A stretch of DNA of 64,000 nucleotides, taken from Undaria pinnatifida. Its lineage: Eukaryota; Sar; Phaeophyceae; Laminariales; Alariaceae. Under the pieces are notes generated by a model. The model was not told the origin of the DNA and searched no databases. It saw only the letters and a list, made by a program, of their open reading frames with translations. Shown here piece after piece: positions 37,940 through 49,600 of the stretch (positions are counted from its first letter, which is position 1; each line of letters starts with the position of its first letter). The translations under genes were made by a program, and so were the position numbers. Where the stretch lies: the NCBI GenBank assembly GCA_012845835.1, contig JABAKD010000028.1, forward strand, positions 2,692,242 to 2,756,241, in the 5' to 3' direction.

Positions 37940-39530
37940 AAGGGGGTGAATGAAGTGATCGTCTCGGGAAGGGGTAGCTGTGGGCTTCTCTGTCGGCTGT
38001 CATGCCTGTCTTAATACAGATGCGTGCCGTGATGGTCTCCCTATCTGAAGCGCTGATGCGTGCCAACCCAAGGCACCGGGCAGTATGCCGGACACCGGCA
38101 CTTGAATTGGGAATAGTACCCATGTTTGGTGCTAGTATAGCGAGTTCCAGTCGCACGAGGATATTTCACATATATATATATATACTATATCTGTCAATAG
38201 ACAGTATTCAACCGGCACTACTGGGAAAGCCTCACTGGCATATACCACGGTGATGCTCTTGCCTGTTGGGATTGGGTATCTTCGTTCTTCATGGTCACAG
38301 GAAGACGAATCCAGTCGAGCGGGCTCTGGAAGGCTGGTTCTGTAAACAGCGCCCAAGGTTAACGTTATACCCTCCGCGACGTGAGAGTAAACTAAAATGC
38401 CATGCGCCCGTTGCGGACCTTACCGTCATATCGGCGCAGAGATCGAAGGACAGATTTCGTGCGCGCGGTTTTTCTATTGGTCAAACTTTGCCAAGGAACC
38501 ATCCGGTTGGTCAAATTTTTCGAAGACGGGCTATATTTATGATTCATTTGTCATTTTTTTCAACAGGAGTCACCTGATTGGTCAAACTTTCATCGATGAC
38601 AATAACGCTGCTGGGAAAAATGCTCTATTAATAGCTAAATTTTGATGCCTCGTTATTTTATATCCCCAAATATTGTGCTCTTGCACTTTTTCGCAAGCTC
38701 CCTACGTTTGCGTAACTCGGATCCGAACACCCCCCCACCCCCCACTCCAATACGGTGGATGCCGCAAGTGTTATCCCGAGTAGTATTTTTCCGCATTTTC
38801 TTCCGCCGTCGACTCGCGTCGAGTTGTTGTGCATACACGCAACGTATCTGCAAACCAGGGTACCCTTTTCTGCTCAAGAAGATATTATTTGTGGGGCTCC
38901 CTTCATAATCCGCGATAATGCTGGTTTTGGGTTTCGGTTTCTCTTACTATAATATTTTTTATAATATTGTTATCATTTGTCGGGGACGAAGTCTACGCCC
39001 TTGACAAAAAATAAACAAAAAACAAAACAGCAAACACAAATATATAAATCTGCGTTAGTTTCTCTCGTGTTTCTGGCATTATTACCTACTATGTAAAGTC
39101 GCCTATCAGATGTCATGTGGGTAGCTCTGGTGTTACGCCTGCTGTTGCTATCGAGAGTTTGTGTGGAGATCGAGATCGACCAAAAAAATGACAAGAAGAT
39201 GTGGGGAAGGGAGAAATAGGGGAAACTGGCTGGCAAAGGGTAATACGAGAGAGATATTATAATATTACTGCTTCAAGGACGCCCTTCAAGGATCTTTGAT
39301 TTGTATCGGAACGGCGCATCTACGCTATATTATCGGAGGGCAAAGACAAATATATAGTAATACTTGATTTAAAATGTTATCGTGATCTGTACTCGATTCT
39401 CAAGATCGAGAATCGTGAGAATGGTTGCTGATCTAGATACTTACTCGATCGATCTGCGAACATCGAGCTCGAACTTTCGATATTTTGTTTCCCTCCTCGC
39501 CCATTTTTTTTTCTTTTTTTTTTTCTTCTT
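37940..39530. other. Gene-free stretch; three TTGGTCAAA motifs noted
   Basis: No gene or repeat family is recognised. TTGGTCAAAYTTT occurs at 38478, 38507 and 38578, contains an inverted CCAAT, and might be promoter-like, although no adjacent gene is visible. Confidence 0.4.
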
Positions 39531-39534
39531 CTTT

Positions 39535-39585
39535 TTCTCACACTTTTACTTTCCAGCTTCTGGACAAGCCGTGGTCCATTTAACA
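39535..39585 (-). mobile_element. SINE 3' end fragment, tail type 2
   Basis: Only 'CTCACACTTTTACTTTCCAGCTTCTGGACAAGCCGTGG' remains, preceded by a T-rich tract that represents the poly-A end in reverse. Confidence 0.6.
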
Positions 39586-39643
39586 CCTTGTTGTCGTCGT
39601 AAATCAGTAACATTTTCAAGACGTCTATATATATTATTATCTA

Positions 39644-39926
39644 GGTAGGATAGAGTATGGAAATCGGGGAATATATTTTGATATGCAAGTAAGTATATGG
39701 GTTTTAATGCGTGGTCGACCAAATTTTCAACAACAAAAAACGCCGGCTTTTTCCAGACAAAGTTCTATATATAATATGTAATGTGTAGGGGTGGGGTTAG
39801 GGATAGGGTCAGGGCTATAGGGTCTAAAATAGTGTTTTGGACAGTTTTTGAGGTTTTTCCGTCTCAAAATATTGGAAGCACCCTTGGGCCAAACCGAAGT
39901 CCCCGATTTCCATACTTTATCCTATG
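39644..39926. mobile_element. MITE with 23-bp inverted repeats and TA target site (mariner-like)
   Basis: Left TIR GGATAGAGTATGGAAATCGGG at 39648 onward. The right TIR ends at 39922 and is its reverse complement with one or two mismatches. TA lies outside each end, the target site of Tc1/mariner elements. The interior (about 230 bp) is AT-rich, non-coding, and includes a TAGGG-rich patch. No transposase is present, so it is non-autonomous. It is the only copy in the window. Confidence 0.85.
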
Positions 39927-39929
39927 TAA

Positions 39930-41450
39930 ATAATCGTCCAGAATTGCGGTAAAGGCGGCTCACAATAAATCGGTCGTAACTTGCTAAATATAATTAGCGC
40001 ATCATGGCGTATCAAAACCCCGGTTGAACCTACCAGAAAGGATGGAGATCATTGATTGATCGAGAGCATGCTGCATCGTTCTTTTTGCCAAGATCGCCAC
40101 GGACAGATAGACCGAGATCGACTCCTACTTCGTTCCACAGCCGATTCAAAAAAGGAGTTTTCACTGTCGTTTTGAGAACGATCTGCAACAACAAACAACA
40201 ACAATCAATCGGACAAATTCTTCGCACTTTCCGCCACGACGAGGAGAGATCGTCATCATCAATCATCATCGGTCGAGACCCATTTTTTTTTTGCAAATAA
40301 TAATATCGCAAGAGAGATCGAGATCCGATGATCGGCGTTGTTACCCAGCCAGCCGTCGCCTAAACAGCCACAATAAACTGAGAGACGTCGTCCTGTTCTT
40401 CAGAACGATCTCCAAACAACACTCGGGGCAATTTGGCATTATTTTCTGCGAGACAGAGAATCCCCCCCAGTACGTAAAAAAAGGGGGAATAGTAAGGATA
40501 ATGAGAGGAGGTAGGGGTCGCGGTTGGGGTTCGACGCGTCCTACGATAGAGGAAACGTTTCCTTGTCAATTTTTTCTGAACGACGGGGCTCCTTAATAAT
40601 AACCCCATATCGTCGGAAATACACCACTTTTTCGCATGATGATTCTTGATGCATATATATCTAGGCCATAATATTATGGGATTTTCATCCGGTATATATA
40701 TGGCGGTTTTCTTCTTCTCCAAATCAGTTTTTGGAAGAAATCTTGAGCTCCCAAATTGAGGAACCTTCCAGAAAAAACGTTGGGCACCCCTCTAGATGTA
40801 TCGTAGCACGCGTCGTTCGGGTTGGCCAATCAAAGACCAAGCAACTCTGTACCAAATGTATTAATAGGCGTTATGTTGCCCATCCGCATTTTATAGTCAA
40901 ACGTAACGTAAAAACGTAACCCGTCCGTTGTGTATCTAAAGAAAGTGACAACCACCAGGGGAGTTGTTCTACGGTAGCCCCCCCCCAACTTTTCTTTAGC
41001 GAAATCGCCGGTTTATTAACCAGCGCCCGGTCGGTCGTATCTCTGGAATATATATGGTGTCCTTGAAATCTCGTATCGTTCGATAGGCCTTTGAACACAA
41101 GAAAATGTATGGAAACATTTTGTTACTATTAATAGCGTCTCTCCTCGTGTCGAGCAACCATGAAACGTTCGAAATCGCTGGTTTTGAGGGGGGGCTATAT
41201 CGTACAATCAGAATCAGTCAGGGGTCCCGAACATGTAATCAACCTTTCATCCATCCATTATAATAAACTAGTTACTGAAGAAGCATTTTCAACCAGACTC
41301 GACTTCCTGTGAAGCATGATGTAGATTAGAATGTATAATAATAGGTGACTCATTTATTTGCCGATGATACGTATGCCCTGGCTGCTGGATTATTCTTTGG
41401 AGTTGAATTGTACAGTGACAGTGGTTGAAATATGTAGTCTATTGCTATAA
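39930..41450. other. Gene-free stretch with AT-rich low complexity
   Basis: No gene is recognised. The text 'GTTGGGGGGGCTACCGTAGAACAACT' (near 43537) resembles the reverse of 40965-40995 ('AGTTGTTCTACGGTAGCCCCCCCCCAAC'), so a dispersed repeat is present in two inverted copies. Its ends are unclear. Confidence 0.45.
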
Positions 41451-41454
41451 TACC

Positions 41455-41600
41455 GACCTGTATTCTTCACGAGGGTACACACCCCGTAACGCGCCTAGCG
41501 ATCGAAGTAGTACTCGTATCACACGCGGCTTGCAAAGCTGAGTTTTGGTTAAAAAATTCCAATAATTCCTCTTTGGTCGATCTCACAGCCCTGAATAGGT
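41455..41600 (-). repeat. R1 body fragment
   Basis: Reverse copy: 'CTTCACGAGGGTACACACCCCGTAACGCGCC', then 'GCTTGCAAAGCTGAGTTTTGG' and 'GATCTCACAG'. The closest relative is the copy at 16275-16550. A second core-like piece follows at 41735-41830. Confidence 0.6.
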
Positions 41601-42225
41601 ATGTTTTCTCATTTTTTCAATACTCTATATTATTATAATGCAGCCAGCCATGTTCCCAAATATTCAAATATTTGCCACCACCAGGGGGATTTTCCTACTT
41701 GGTACCTACAAAGGGGTATTTTTAACAAAAATATCTTGAAACGTCAGCTGTGAATTCGACAAATTTACTGTACGTAGGTAGGGTCGATAATTATCTTTGC
41801 CAAGCTGCGTGATACACCGGCCGCTCGTTTTTACGCATATATTTATTATCCTTTATTTATTTGTGTATGACTATTACGTATGTTGCCAGGGTGAACGTAA
41901 AAGCATTCGGCTACGGTAGATAGGTGGCCCCTTTTAAAGGACCTGGAGTTTAGCGCGTCCGGGCGGCAGGGTCCCTCATATACCAATGTATCTCCACAAA
42001 TATGGCATCTAATAATCACGACTGCACGGTCGTGTCGTCGTTGCAAGTTGGCCTGTGGGAGTTGGCTGGTGCGCTGGAGAAGACGGGTGCGGCAGAAACA
42101 TGCCAAACGTAAAGCCTGAAACCCGGGGACGGCTCCTAAACGCCCCCGAAGTAGTGATTATCATATCCCTTTGAAACCCTTTTCGTACTACTGAAAAAAT
42201 CATGCCACACTTATTCAAAGTAATT

Positions 42226-42499
42226 CACACCTCGGACAGATCACGATCTAGATCATCTACATATCAACTAGATCAGCTAGATCATCTACTGCTTGCGCAT
42301 CATATGTCTGCCGTTCGTAGATGTTGTGCAGGATCTATACATACTGCATAGAAAGTAACATACACCGACCCTGGAAACAATTGCTAAATCATGTAGATCG
42401 TACGGCTCCCGCCCGGTAACATGAGCTAGACCGTACAGATCTCCCCTCGAAGATCTAGATCGGCCAGTGGGGATCAGTGATCCATCTGTCCGACGTGTG
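42226..42499. mobile_element. MITE, TCGGACAG-terminus family
   Basis: 274 bp, left CACACCTCGGACAGATCACG, right ATCTGTCCGACGTGTG in reverse register, so the termini are nearly perfect inverted repeats. The interior shares 'CATGTAGATCGTACGGCTCC' with 29085. It is the best preserved of the five copies. Confidence 0.85.
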
Positions 42500-42689
42500 A
42501 GGTGCTTTCGCTCCCTATTACGTGCTTGCACTTCTAAAGGAGTTCAAGACGTTCTGCTCGCTTTTGCACGAGGAGAAACCGTCTGTTCGCCAAAGCAAGG
42601 GGTGAAGAACAAACCAGACACGCCTCAGAGCTGTTAACTCGTACGACACGAAAAAAGTCGCAAAAAAGTTGAAAATATTATTGCTTGCA

Positions 42690-42850
42690 GTCTCCACTGG
42701 GCATCTTCATTGGGCATCTGCAATCTTAGTTGGCAATATTTTAATCTTCGTTGGGAATCTTTAATTTTAGTTGGGAAATCTCAATGCTTATGAGGAATAT
42801 TAACCTCCAATCGCGAATCTTAATCTTCATCTTCCACTCCGCCGGCGAAA
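42690..42850. repeat. Short tandem units of ATCTTYATTGGGCATCT
   Basis: About six degenerate 20-26-bp units (TTGGGAATCTTWATYTTMRT) appear before a C-rich tract at 42873. From 42851 to 43770 no gene is recognised. The missing NDK last exon may lie between here and 44470 or further left. Confidence 0.6.
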
Positions 42851-43769
42851 GCCTCAATTCAACGTACTCCAATCCCCCCCCCCCCCCAACCTCAGTCAGC
42901 CATTCAAAACTACCCTTATAATTATCTCGAGCGCGCCTGAATCTCCGCGTGCCCTACACAAAACAACACGCTCAACGACAAAACGCCGCTCGAAAAAACG
43001 GAACGCCCAAATCAAGTAAAACTGTGGTGCTGCCACGCACCACCACCGCCACCACGGGGGGAGGCGGAGAGCCAAAAGGTGGCAAAAAAGAGCCGTGTCT
43101 GCGGAGATACTCCGCTCTGTCGCACCCTGTCTACGCCCCCCCCCTCCTCCAAAAACAATTCAAAATTGTGGGCAGGTTTTTTTTTTTTTTTAGTTGTCCG
43201 CCACGATCCAGGCATCGAGCGTGCGCGGCCACGCGGAGCATTCCGCCTGCGGTGGTGGAACACAGATACAGACGAAGTAAACGGCGGGGGCGTGGGGGGG
43301 GCAAGGTGTAAATGAGAATGAATGAGAATGATGGAATGTGAGACTGATTATATGATAGCGCCCCCCCGAACCGGCAATTTTCTCCAACGAACGTTTCATG
43401 CAATGGCTGCTCGACACGAGAAAGGATGCCATGAAAAAAATGTCCTCAAAACGATGACGTCGGGGTGGCAAGGGGCACCGTATTTTAGGAGATACGGTCG
43501 GGAACTGATTTTGAAACCAGCGTTTTCGTTAAAGAAAAGTTGGGGGGGCTACCGTAGAACAACTTGTGATGTCGTACGCTGTCTGACTCTCAGTTGGCAA
43601 TGTACCCGGATAAAGATTTTCGGAAGCCACACCCTATTTTTTCGAGACCTACTGTAAACAGGGCGGGAAGTACTACGACAAAACAAGGTAAAACATGATG
43701 AAAAAAAACGGGAAAAAAACGTTTTCTCCTCATAAGGGAATTCACGTTCAAGGCGTTCATTTCATCTCG

Positions 43770-44477
43770 CCACCACGAGGGTTTCCAGGCACTGCATAAA
43801 CGTTGAGGCCGCAATTCTCAGTCATGCATTCCCTCACGCAACCACCAGGGTTTCCAGTAACTACATAAACGTTGAGGCCGCAACTCTCAGTCATGCAGTA
43901 CAGTACCAACACGACAGCGTTTTTCTCAAGTTGCTACATAAACGTTGAGGCAGCCATTCGCGGTGATGCAAGACAACTACTACCAATACGCTAGAGGTGT
44001 GTCTTAAGTCACTTTTTTTGTAACATTGAGACTGTCATTCGCAGTCGCACAGAGTACAACACGAGCATTACTTAGTCGCTAATTTAACGCCGAGGCTGAC
44101 ACTCGCCGCCATGCAGTGCAGTACCCATGCAGTGCAAGACCCGCGCAGTAAAACACCCATGCAGTACGATACATACACGTCAACGTGTTTCCACGTCAAA
44201 ACGTTGATATCGACGGCGTCACTCGCGACAATAGAGTACAAAGCTCATGCAGCACACGACAAACACGCTAGTAGTAGCGATGTTCGTGAGTCGCTACTCT
44301 TGACCCCTTTAGCGCCCCCGAACCCCTCCCTATACTAAACCCGAGTAATTTTGTCCCCAAAAACGGCTTTCCATTTGTGAAGGGGTTAACGCCGAAGTCC
44401 TCATTCGCGGTCACAACGTACGCAGTCACAACGTAAAGTACCAAAAACACACTGACGTTTTTTTGTCCCCTGCTTAC
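43770..44477 (-). repeat. NDK: Tandem array running from the NDK exon 6 donor into the intron
   Basis: Read on the minus strand, units of 70-115 bp contain GGTACT..ACTGCATGACTGMGA, GCGGCCTCAACGTTTATGTAG and a TTRAG..AACRCTGTCGTGTTGG tail. Six or more copies are seen, the first overlapping the donor GAG|GTAAGCAGGGG, whose image becomes TATGTAGCAAC or TATGTAGTTAC in later units. A TTAA-type MITE (44299-44392) sits inside the array. Confidence 0.75.
44299..44392. mobile_element. Small MITE with TTAA ends, inside the NDK intron array
   Basis: CCCCTTTAGCG...to ...TGAAGGGGTTAAC. The right TTAA is intact and the left reads TTGA. The interior 'AACCCCTCCCTATACTAAA' matches the other family members. 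It splits a unit of the surrounding array, so it is younger than the array. Confidence 0.65.
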
Positions 44478-44525
44478 CTCGGTGAACCACATTCCAATCT
44501 CGTGCTGGGCGCTCTCGCCCCCGTC
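44478..44525 (-). CDS. NDK: NDK exon 6
   Basis: 16 codons, [16 protein letters not shown], acceptor AAACAG|GAC, donor GAG|GTAAGC, phase 0. It matches the SVESAEKEIGLWF segment of NDKs. At least one more exon must follow. Read-through past the donor gives a sequence unlike any NDK end. Confidence 0.9.
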
Positions 44526-46637
44526 CTGTTTTGAGGTGCAAACGAGAGCAGATATACACCACAGACGCGCATGTCTGTGAGCTTCCACGAATGTAGGCTT
44601 ACATGCTTGTATTCACGGTACGGTACCACTAATGTGGCATAATTGGGTGTTCCTAAGAAAACTATCAACAGCAGAATTAGGCGTTTTTTTAACGTGGGCT
44701 TTTATAAAAAGCATCGACGTAGCATATCTCGGCTTTCTTTTCGAGTAGAATAAGCTGTAATACGGCTGGGGGGAAATACGGCAGGTCTATTTTGTAATGC
44801 TCCATATTCAGTAAAAAAATAAAAAAAAAATCGGGAAAAATGAGCAGAATTAATACAAGCCCACAGCAGTGTAGACACAAGGTGGGGTGACCGGAGTGAG
44901 GTCCAGCACCATGGCACCGAAAACAAACACTGGGTCCGATTCTGTCGAGAAAGCCGATATAAATTTTATACACCATGAATGCAACCGCGATGTTAGCTGG
45001 TTTGGTTTGGTTTGGTTTGGTTTGGTTTGGGTTGGGATGGGATGGGTCGGGTCGGGGTGTGGTAGCACGGGTGGGTGAAAAATAATAGTATAATACCCTC
45101 AAGGCTGAAAGAAAGCATGAAATACTTTTACCTAGTCGGTTACACACAAGAACGCAAAGACAGTGCAGTGTAGCTGTCGGTAGGAACTTGTGCAGCAGGA
45201 TATAGACGGTGTGTCCGGTTGAAAAAAAAACCGCCGGCTTGGCTTCGTCCGTTTCGGTCGCCAGCGGAGGGCCAATTACAATCCGGCTTCGGCGATCTCA
45301 AAAAGGGTCCTCATTTGTTGTTGGCGGTGTTCATTAAAAGCTCGGACTTATTTGCAACTACTAAACGATCTGGCGATTGCGAATATAGATAATGCACGAC
45401 GAACGTGCCATGTCTGGCAGACAAGTTTCACCTAGAGACAGATCCAACAAGCCCGACGCATGCAGCGTTCACCCTTGGGGGGGGCTTGGTTTGGCGACAA
45501 AATTGGACTTGTCAGCAAAAAGTCTATGAGGTGTGCGAGCGTGCGGCAGCGCGAGTAAGGTCAGGCTGCGCCCGTGCCCTAACGACTCCTTGCAGCACCG
45601 TTTGGACACCAAATCTGCCATCCCCAAACCAAGCAGTGGCTAAGGCAGCGACAACCATAATTTGTCTCGTTTGTCGTCAATTTTTTCATTTTTAGTTTTC
45701 ACTTTGTCCCTCTCAAGTCCCAAAGGGTAAACAAAGGTCGGCTACGAGTATAATATGTGCATGCACAAGACCACCATGCTCACCGATCCGTGGATGAGGT
45801 TGCGCCCTACCCGGATGCAGTAGTCCCCACGGAGCGACCCTGCCCGAACAAAACGTCGCCGCATCATAAGAAGCAAACGCGCAACGAGGGAAGAAAAGGG
45901 TCAAGTTTTCTCGCGAGAAAATTGAAGGCACGTACCGTAGTGGAGGGTGGGAGAAGAGCCTGCTTAGCCATCCTGGATCTGAGTTACTTATAGCGACAGA
46001 AAGGGAAATAAAGAGCGCGAAGATAATAGATGGAGCGAACCCCCCCCCAACAAAAACTGGAAGGCTGCACTGGAAGGCTAGTCGTTGGTTGGGTGACCAA
46101 TGACCTATAAACAGAACAACCTAGCTAACTGCTATTGCAATGATTAATAGTAACACCACGTACGCCGAGCGACAAACGCGCCAGACAGCTGCAAGACGCA
46201 GAACCCCGCAGATTTACGGCAACGAACTAACCGTGATGCCTACTCGCAGTCGACAAATGGGTAATATCGGCCTACTCACACTAATAGTCATACCAATAGT
46301 CATACAGTATGCAACAGTCGGCCAGCTCACTCACGGCCTTTGCAACACGTGACAAACAACAACTTCAAATCGCGTGCTTATCATGGTGCGAGCACGCAGC
46401 ACACGGCAGCGCAAGCTGTACGCGTGTCTTGCAGGCACTACTTGCATTGGAGGGAATTCGACTGGAAAATCGCCGTCAGCTAATGTATTAATAGCAGCCC
46501 GGGTTGCTTCGTGCGAAAGGATGAAGGGTGATGCAATCGTCAGTTCTTTTCGTCAATTTTTCCTGCACCGTAATCAAGATAATATCAAAATCCCGAAAAG
46601 GCTAGTAACACCCTTTTGAGACCAGGCCCACTTGTAA

Positions 46638-46693
<56 letters not shown>

Positions 46694-49600
46694 TTGCAAC
46701 ATTTTCAAGCGTCTACGTAGGAAGAAAGAGGATACAACAGCGACTGTACCCCGCCATGCTGCACGCTCGACGCACAGCTCGTCACGGTCAAGGTTGGGGT
46801 CGAAAAGGTGCAACTTTTTTTCTTCTGATGCCCATCACTTTCTTAGGTGCTTTAGACCTCTCCCACAAAAGGCTAGGGTACTATCACACCCCTTTGTTCT
46901 CTACCGGGCTTGAGGCACTCGCACGAGTGACTATACCTCACTGGCAAATACTCCAGGCGGTGTTTTTGGCGCAGCGTAGGTTACCATTCCATTGCGGTTC
47001 CTTATCTAGCAAAGTTCAAACAGCACGAAAGCCGAAGACCGAAAGAAAACAGGGAGATCACTCGCGCAAGCGACCGCGAGCCGCCGAACAAAAAAAAGTC
47101 CCCCCCCAAAAGCGTCCTCCCTACCGTAGCCTCAGGGAAAAATGGAACAGCTACCCCGATGCACGTAACAATGGCCTACGAAGGGATACAAGCGAAAACC
47201 ATGCAAAAAAAAAGGCCCATTATTTACTTTTTGTCTGAAAGTGCTATTTATGCCCTCTATCGACACTTTGGTTCCACTACGACCTTTTTTTCTCTCTCTC
47301 AAGTCTCGAAGAAGCGAGTCATCCCACGGCACGGGGTGTTTCGGAATTTTATGAGCTCCAAACGCGAGGTGCTCAATATCCTACACGAAAACATAACTTC
47401 GTACTTCGAAGGCATTCGTTCGCGCTATCCGAGCAACACTTCTATGCGCTCGTCCGGAAACAATCGTACTCGCAAAAATGTCAGACCAGCCGGTAGTTCC
47501 TCGGTTGAGGACCTCAACTGGCCACAAAAAACGTGTAACTAAAAAACCGCAACCCCCTTTTGTAGGATGACTCAAAGGGTTAACGATGTTTTGTAGCACG
47601 TGGCCGGCGATCAAGTCATAAATGCGTATTTCCACTCCGTGCGTGCTTTACCCGTCACACACAACCTGGACAAGAACTACCAGGCACCTGTGCCAATCAG
47701 CGATCAATGCGTTTCGTTCTTGTGTCGCACGTGCACGCATACAAAATGCCGCGAGGGCAGAATCGACACGGAGCTCCTCCATCGGAACCCTGGTGGTGCA
47801 AACAAAAGAAAAGGGCCATGCACAGCCTGGCTCTCGCATCGGGACAGGGATGCACATTTTTGTGTTTTTTCAACCATTTCACCCCTGCGACGTCATCAGG
47901 GGCTACTCCGACCGGTTGGTATTTCCTATGGGTAGGGTTAGGGTTAGTTCCATCCATGGCGAAAAACACAATACTGTAGGACATCCCATCGGGAGCTGGT
48001 GGTGCAAACTAAATTAATGGATCACGCACACTCTGACGCCGGCCCCGCGCACATGAAACTAACAACGAATCGCACAAACTTCAAGGAAGTCGATGGACGG
48101 AGGGAAGTCGTACCGTAGGAGGACAAGCGGACGGTCTCGCTCCTCCACATTACGCGACGAAGGCGGCCGCGCGCGACAACATCTTACCTGGCTCTGAAGA
48201 GTTGGGGTTGGTGGCGCCGAGCATCTTACGGCCGGTGAGGATAACCTCAGGCCCTTCCCACACCATCGCCACGATTGGTCCGCTGGCGAAGTAGTCCACG
48301 AGGCCGCCGAAGAAGGGCTTCTTCGACAGGTCTGGAAGGACGTGATAATAGTGCATTCGTTGTGTTCACGGGGACCATGTACTACGTCGGAAGCAGTGCA
48401 ACTATCCGGGGGATACATACATGTTCTACGACGGCAGCAAAACCAAAAAGCTGGTTTGCTAATTGAAATTGCTGTTCGGGATGGAAGTGGGGGTATAAGC
48501 GAGGTTAGATAACGTCAAACTATTTTCGGGTGTCGGGGAGACGATACGGCAACACCCGTACCCGCTGCTGTTCGGGATGGAAGTGGGGGTGTAAGCGAGG
48601 TTAGATAATTTCGAACCATTTTCGGATGTCGGGGAGATGATACGGCGACACCCGTACCCGCACCCCCCACAGCTTCAACATCAGCATCCCGTTCAGCACC
48701 ATCGCCCTTGGCTCCAGCCCGACCTGTTGTGTAGACCCCAGCCGACATTCGCTTTTTTAGCGTTTGGAACACCGGTGATTTCATGTTTGGTATTTTTTTT
48801 CCTACATCGGGCAGATCACCATCTACATGATCTAGATTCTACATCGGTCATTATCATGTAGTACTGTGTGCAGAATCTGTGTAGCAATTGTGCATATCTA
48901 ACGCAGGAAACTTCTGCTAGACCCTTCAGATCATCCGTCTCTCACCCGGCTACATGATCTATAGGCCATGTAGATCATATAGACAAGGGATCTGTCTGCC
49001 CATAGATCTTATAGACCAGGGACCTGTCTGCCCTGAAAGATATAGATCAAATAGAAAGTTAATAGGGATCTGATCTGTCCGACTTGTGTATCGCTTGGAA
49101 ATCGTACCGACACAGGCGCATGATAACCCGACCCGCTGACCGGCGCAACGAAGGCATGCCCTCGCCGCAGCTTTTCCGCGTTATCCCTGTGCTCGCCGAT
49201 AAAATCCTTCCGGTCGGCATAAAAAGCATTGGTAACGAATTTCTCGCCGCCTGGTCGAGGTGTGCTGCATGGACATTTGCGAGGTCGCCCAGACGCGCCC
49301 AGATCGCACTCATGCGGGCCAGTAGCACCTCCCCTCGCGCCTTGTAAATGGCTCACAAGGTCCCCGTGCCGTAGCCCATTACGATCGCCAAGGCCTTAAG
49401 GAGGATAGCGAAACGCTTCGCCGGGTAGCATGGGAACTGCGCTCATCCCTCCAGTACCGGTACCGGTTCGGCCTACCGCTCGGGTACCGATATCGGTTCG
49501 GGTTACCCCTCGGGTACCGGTACCGTTGTCGGTTCGGGTTTGCCCCTCGGGTACTGGTGACGGGTCGGGTTACCCCCCGGGTACCGGTAACGGTTCGGGT

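Noticed and set aside
43770-44477. CRISPR-like array (repeats separated by variable text)
   Set aside because: Eukaryotic intron context, degenerate units of variable length and no cas genes; it is an ordinary tandem array.
46440-46480. Minus-strand GDFPVEF as a possible NDK exon 5
   Set aside because: The true exon 5 with [11 protein letters not shown] and HGS was found at 45784-45839 with matching phases.
46756-47935. Chain of fairly long plus-strand open frames in the NDK intron
   Set aside because: Peptides (for example ...[16 protein letters not shown]...) look moderately protein-like, but no family is recognised, the frames are interrupted and no splice pattern is supported. It may be an old element remnant.
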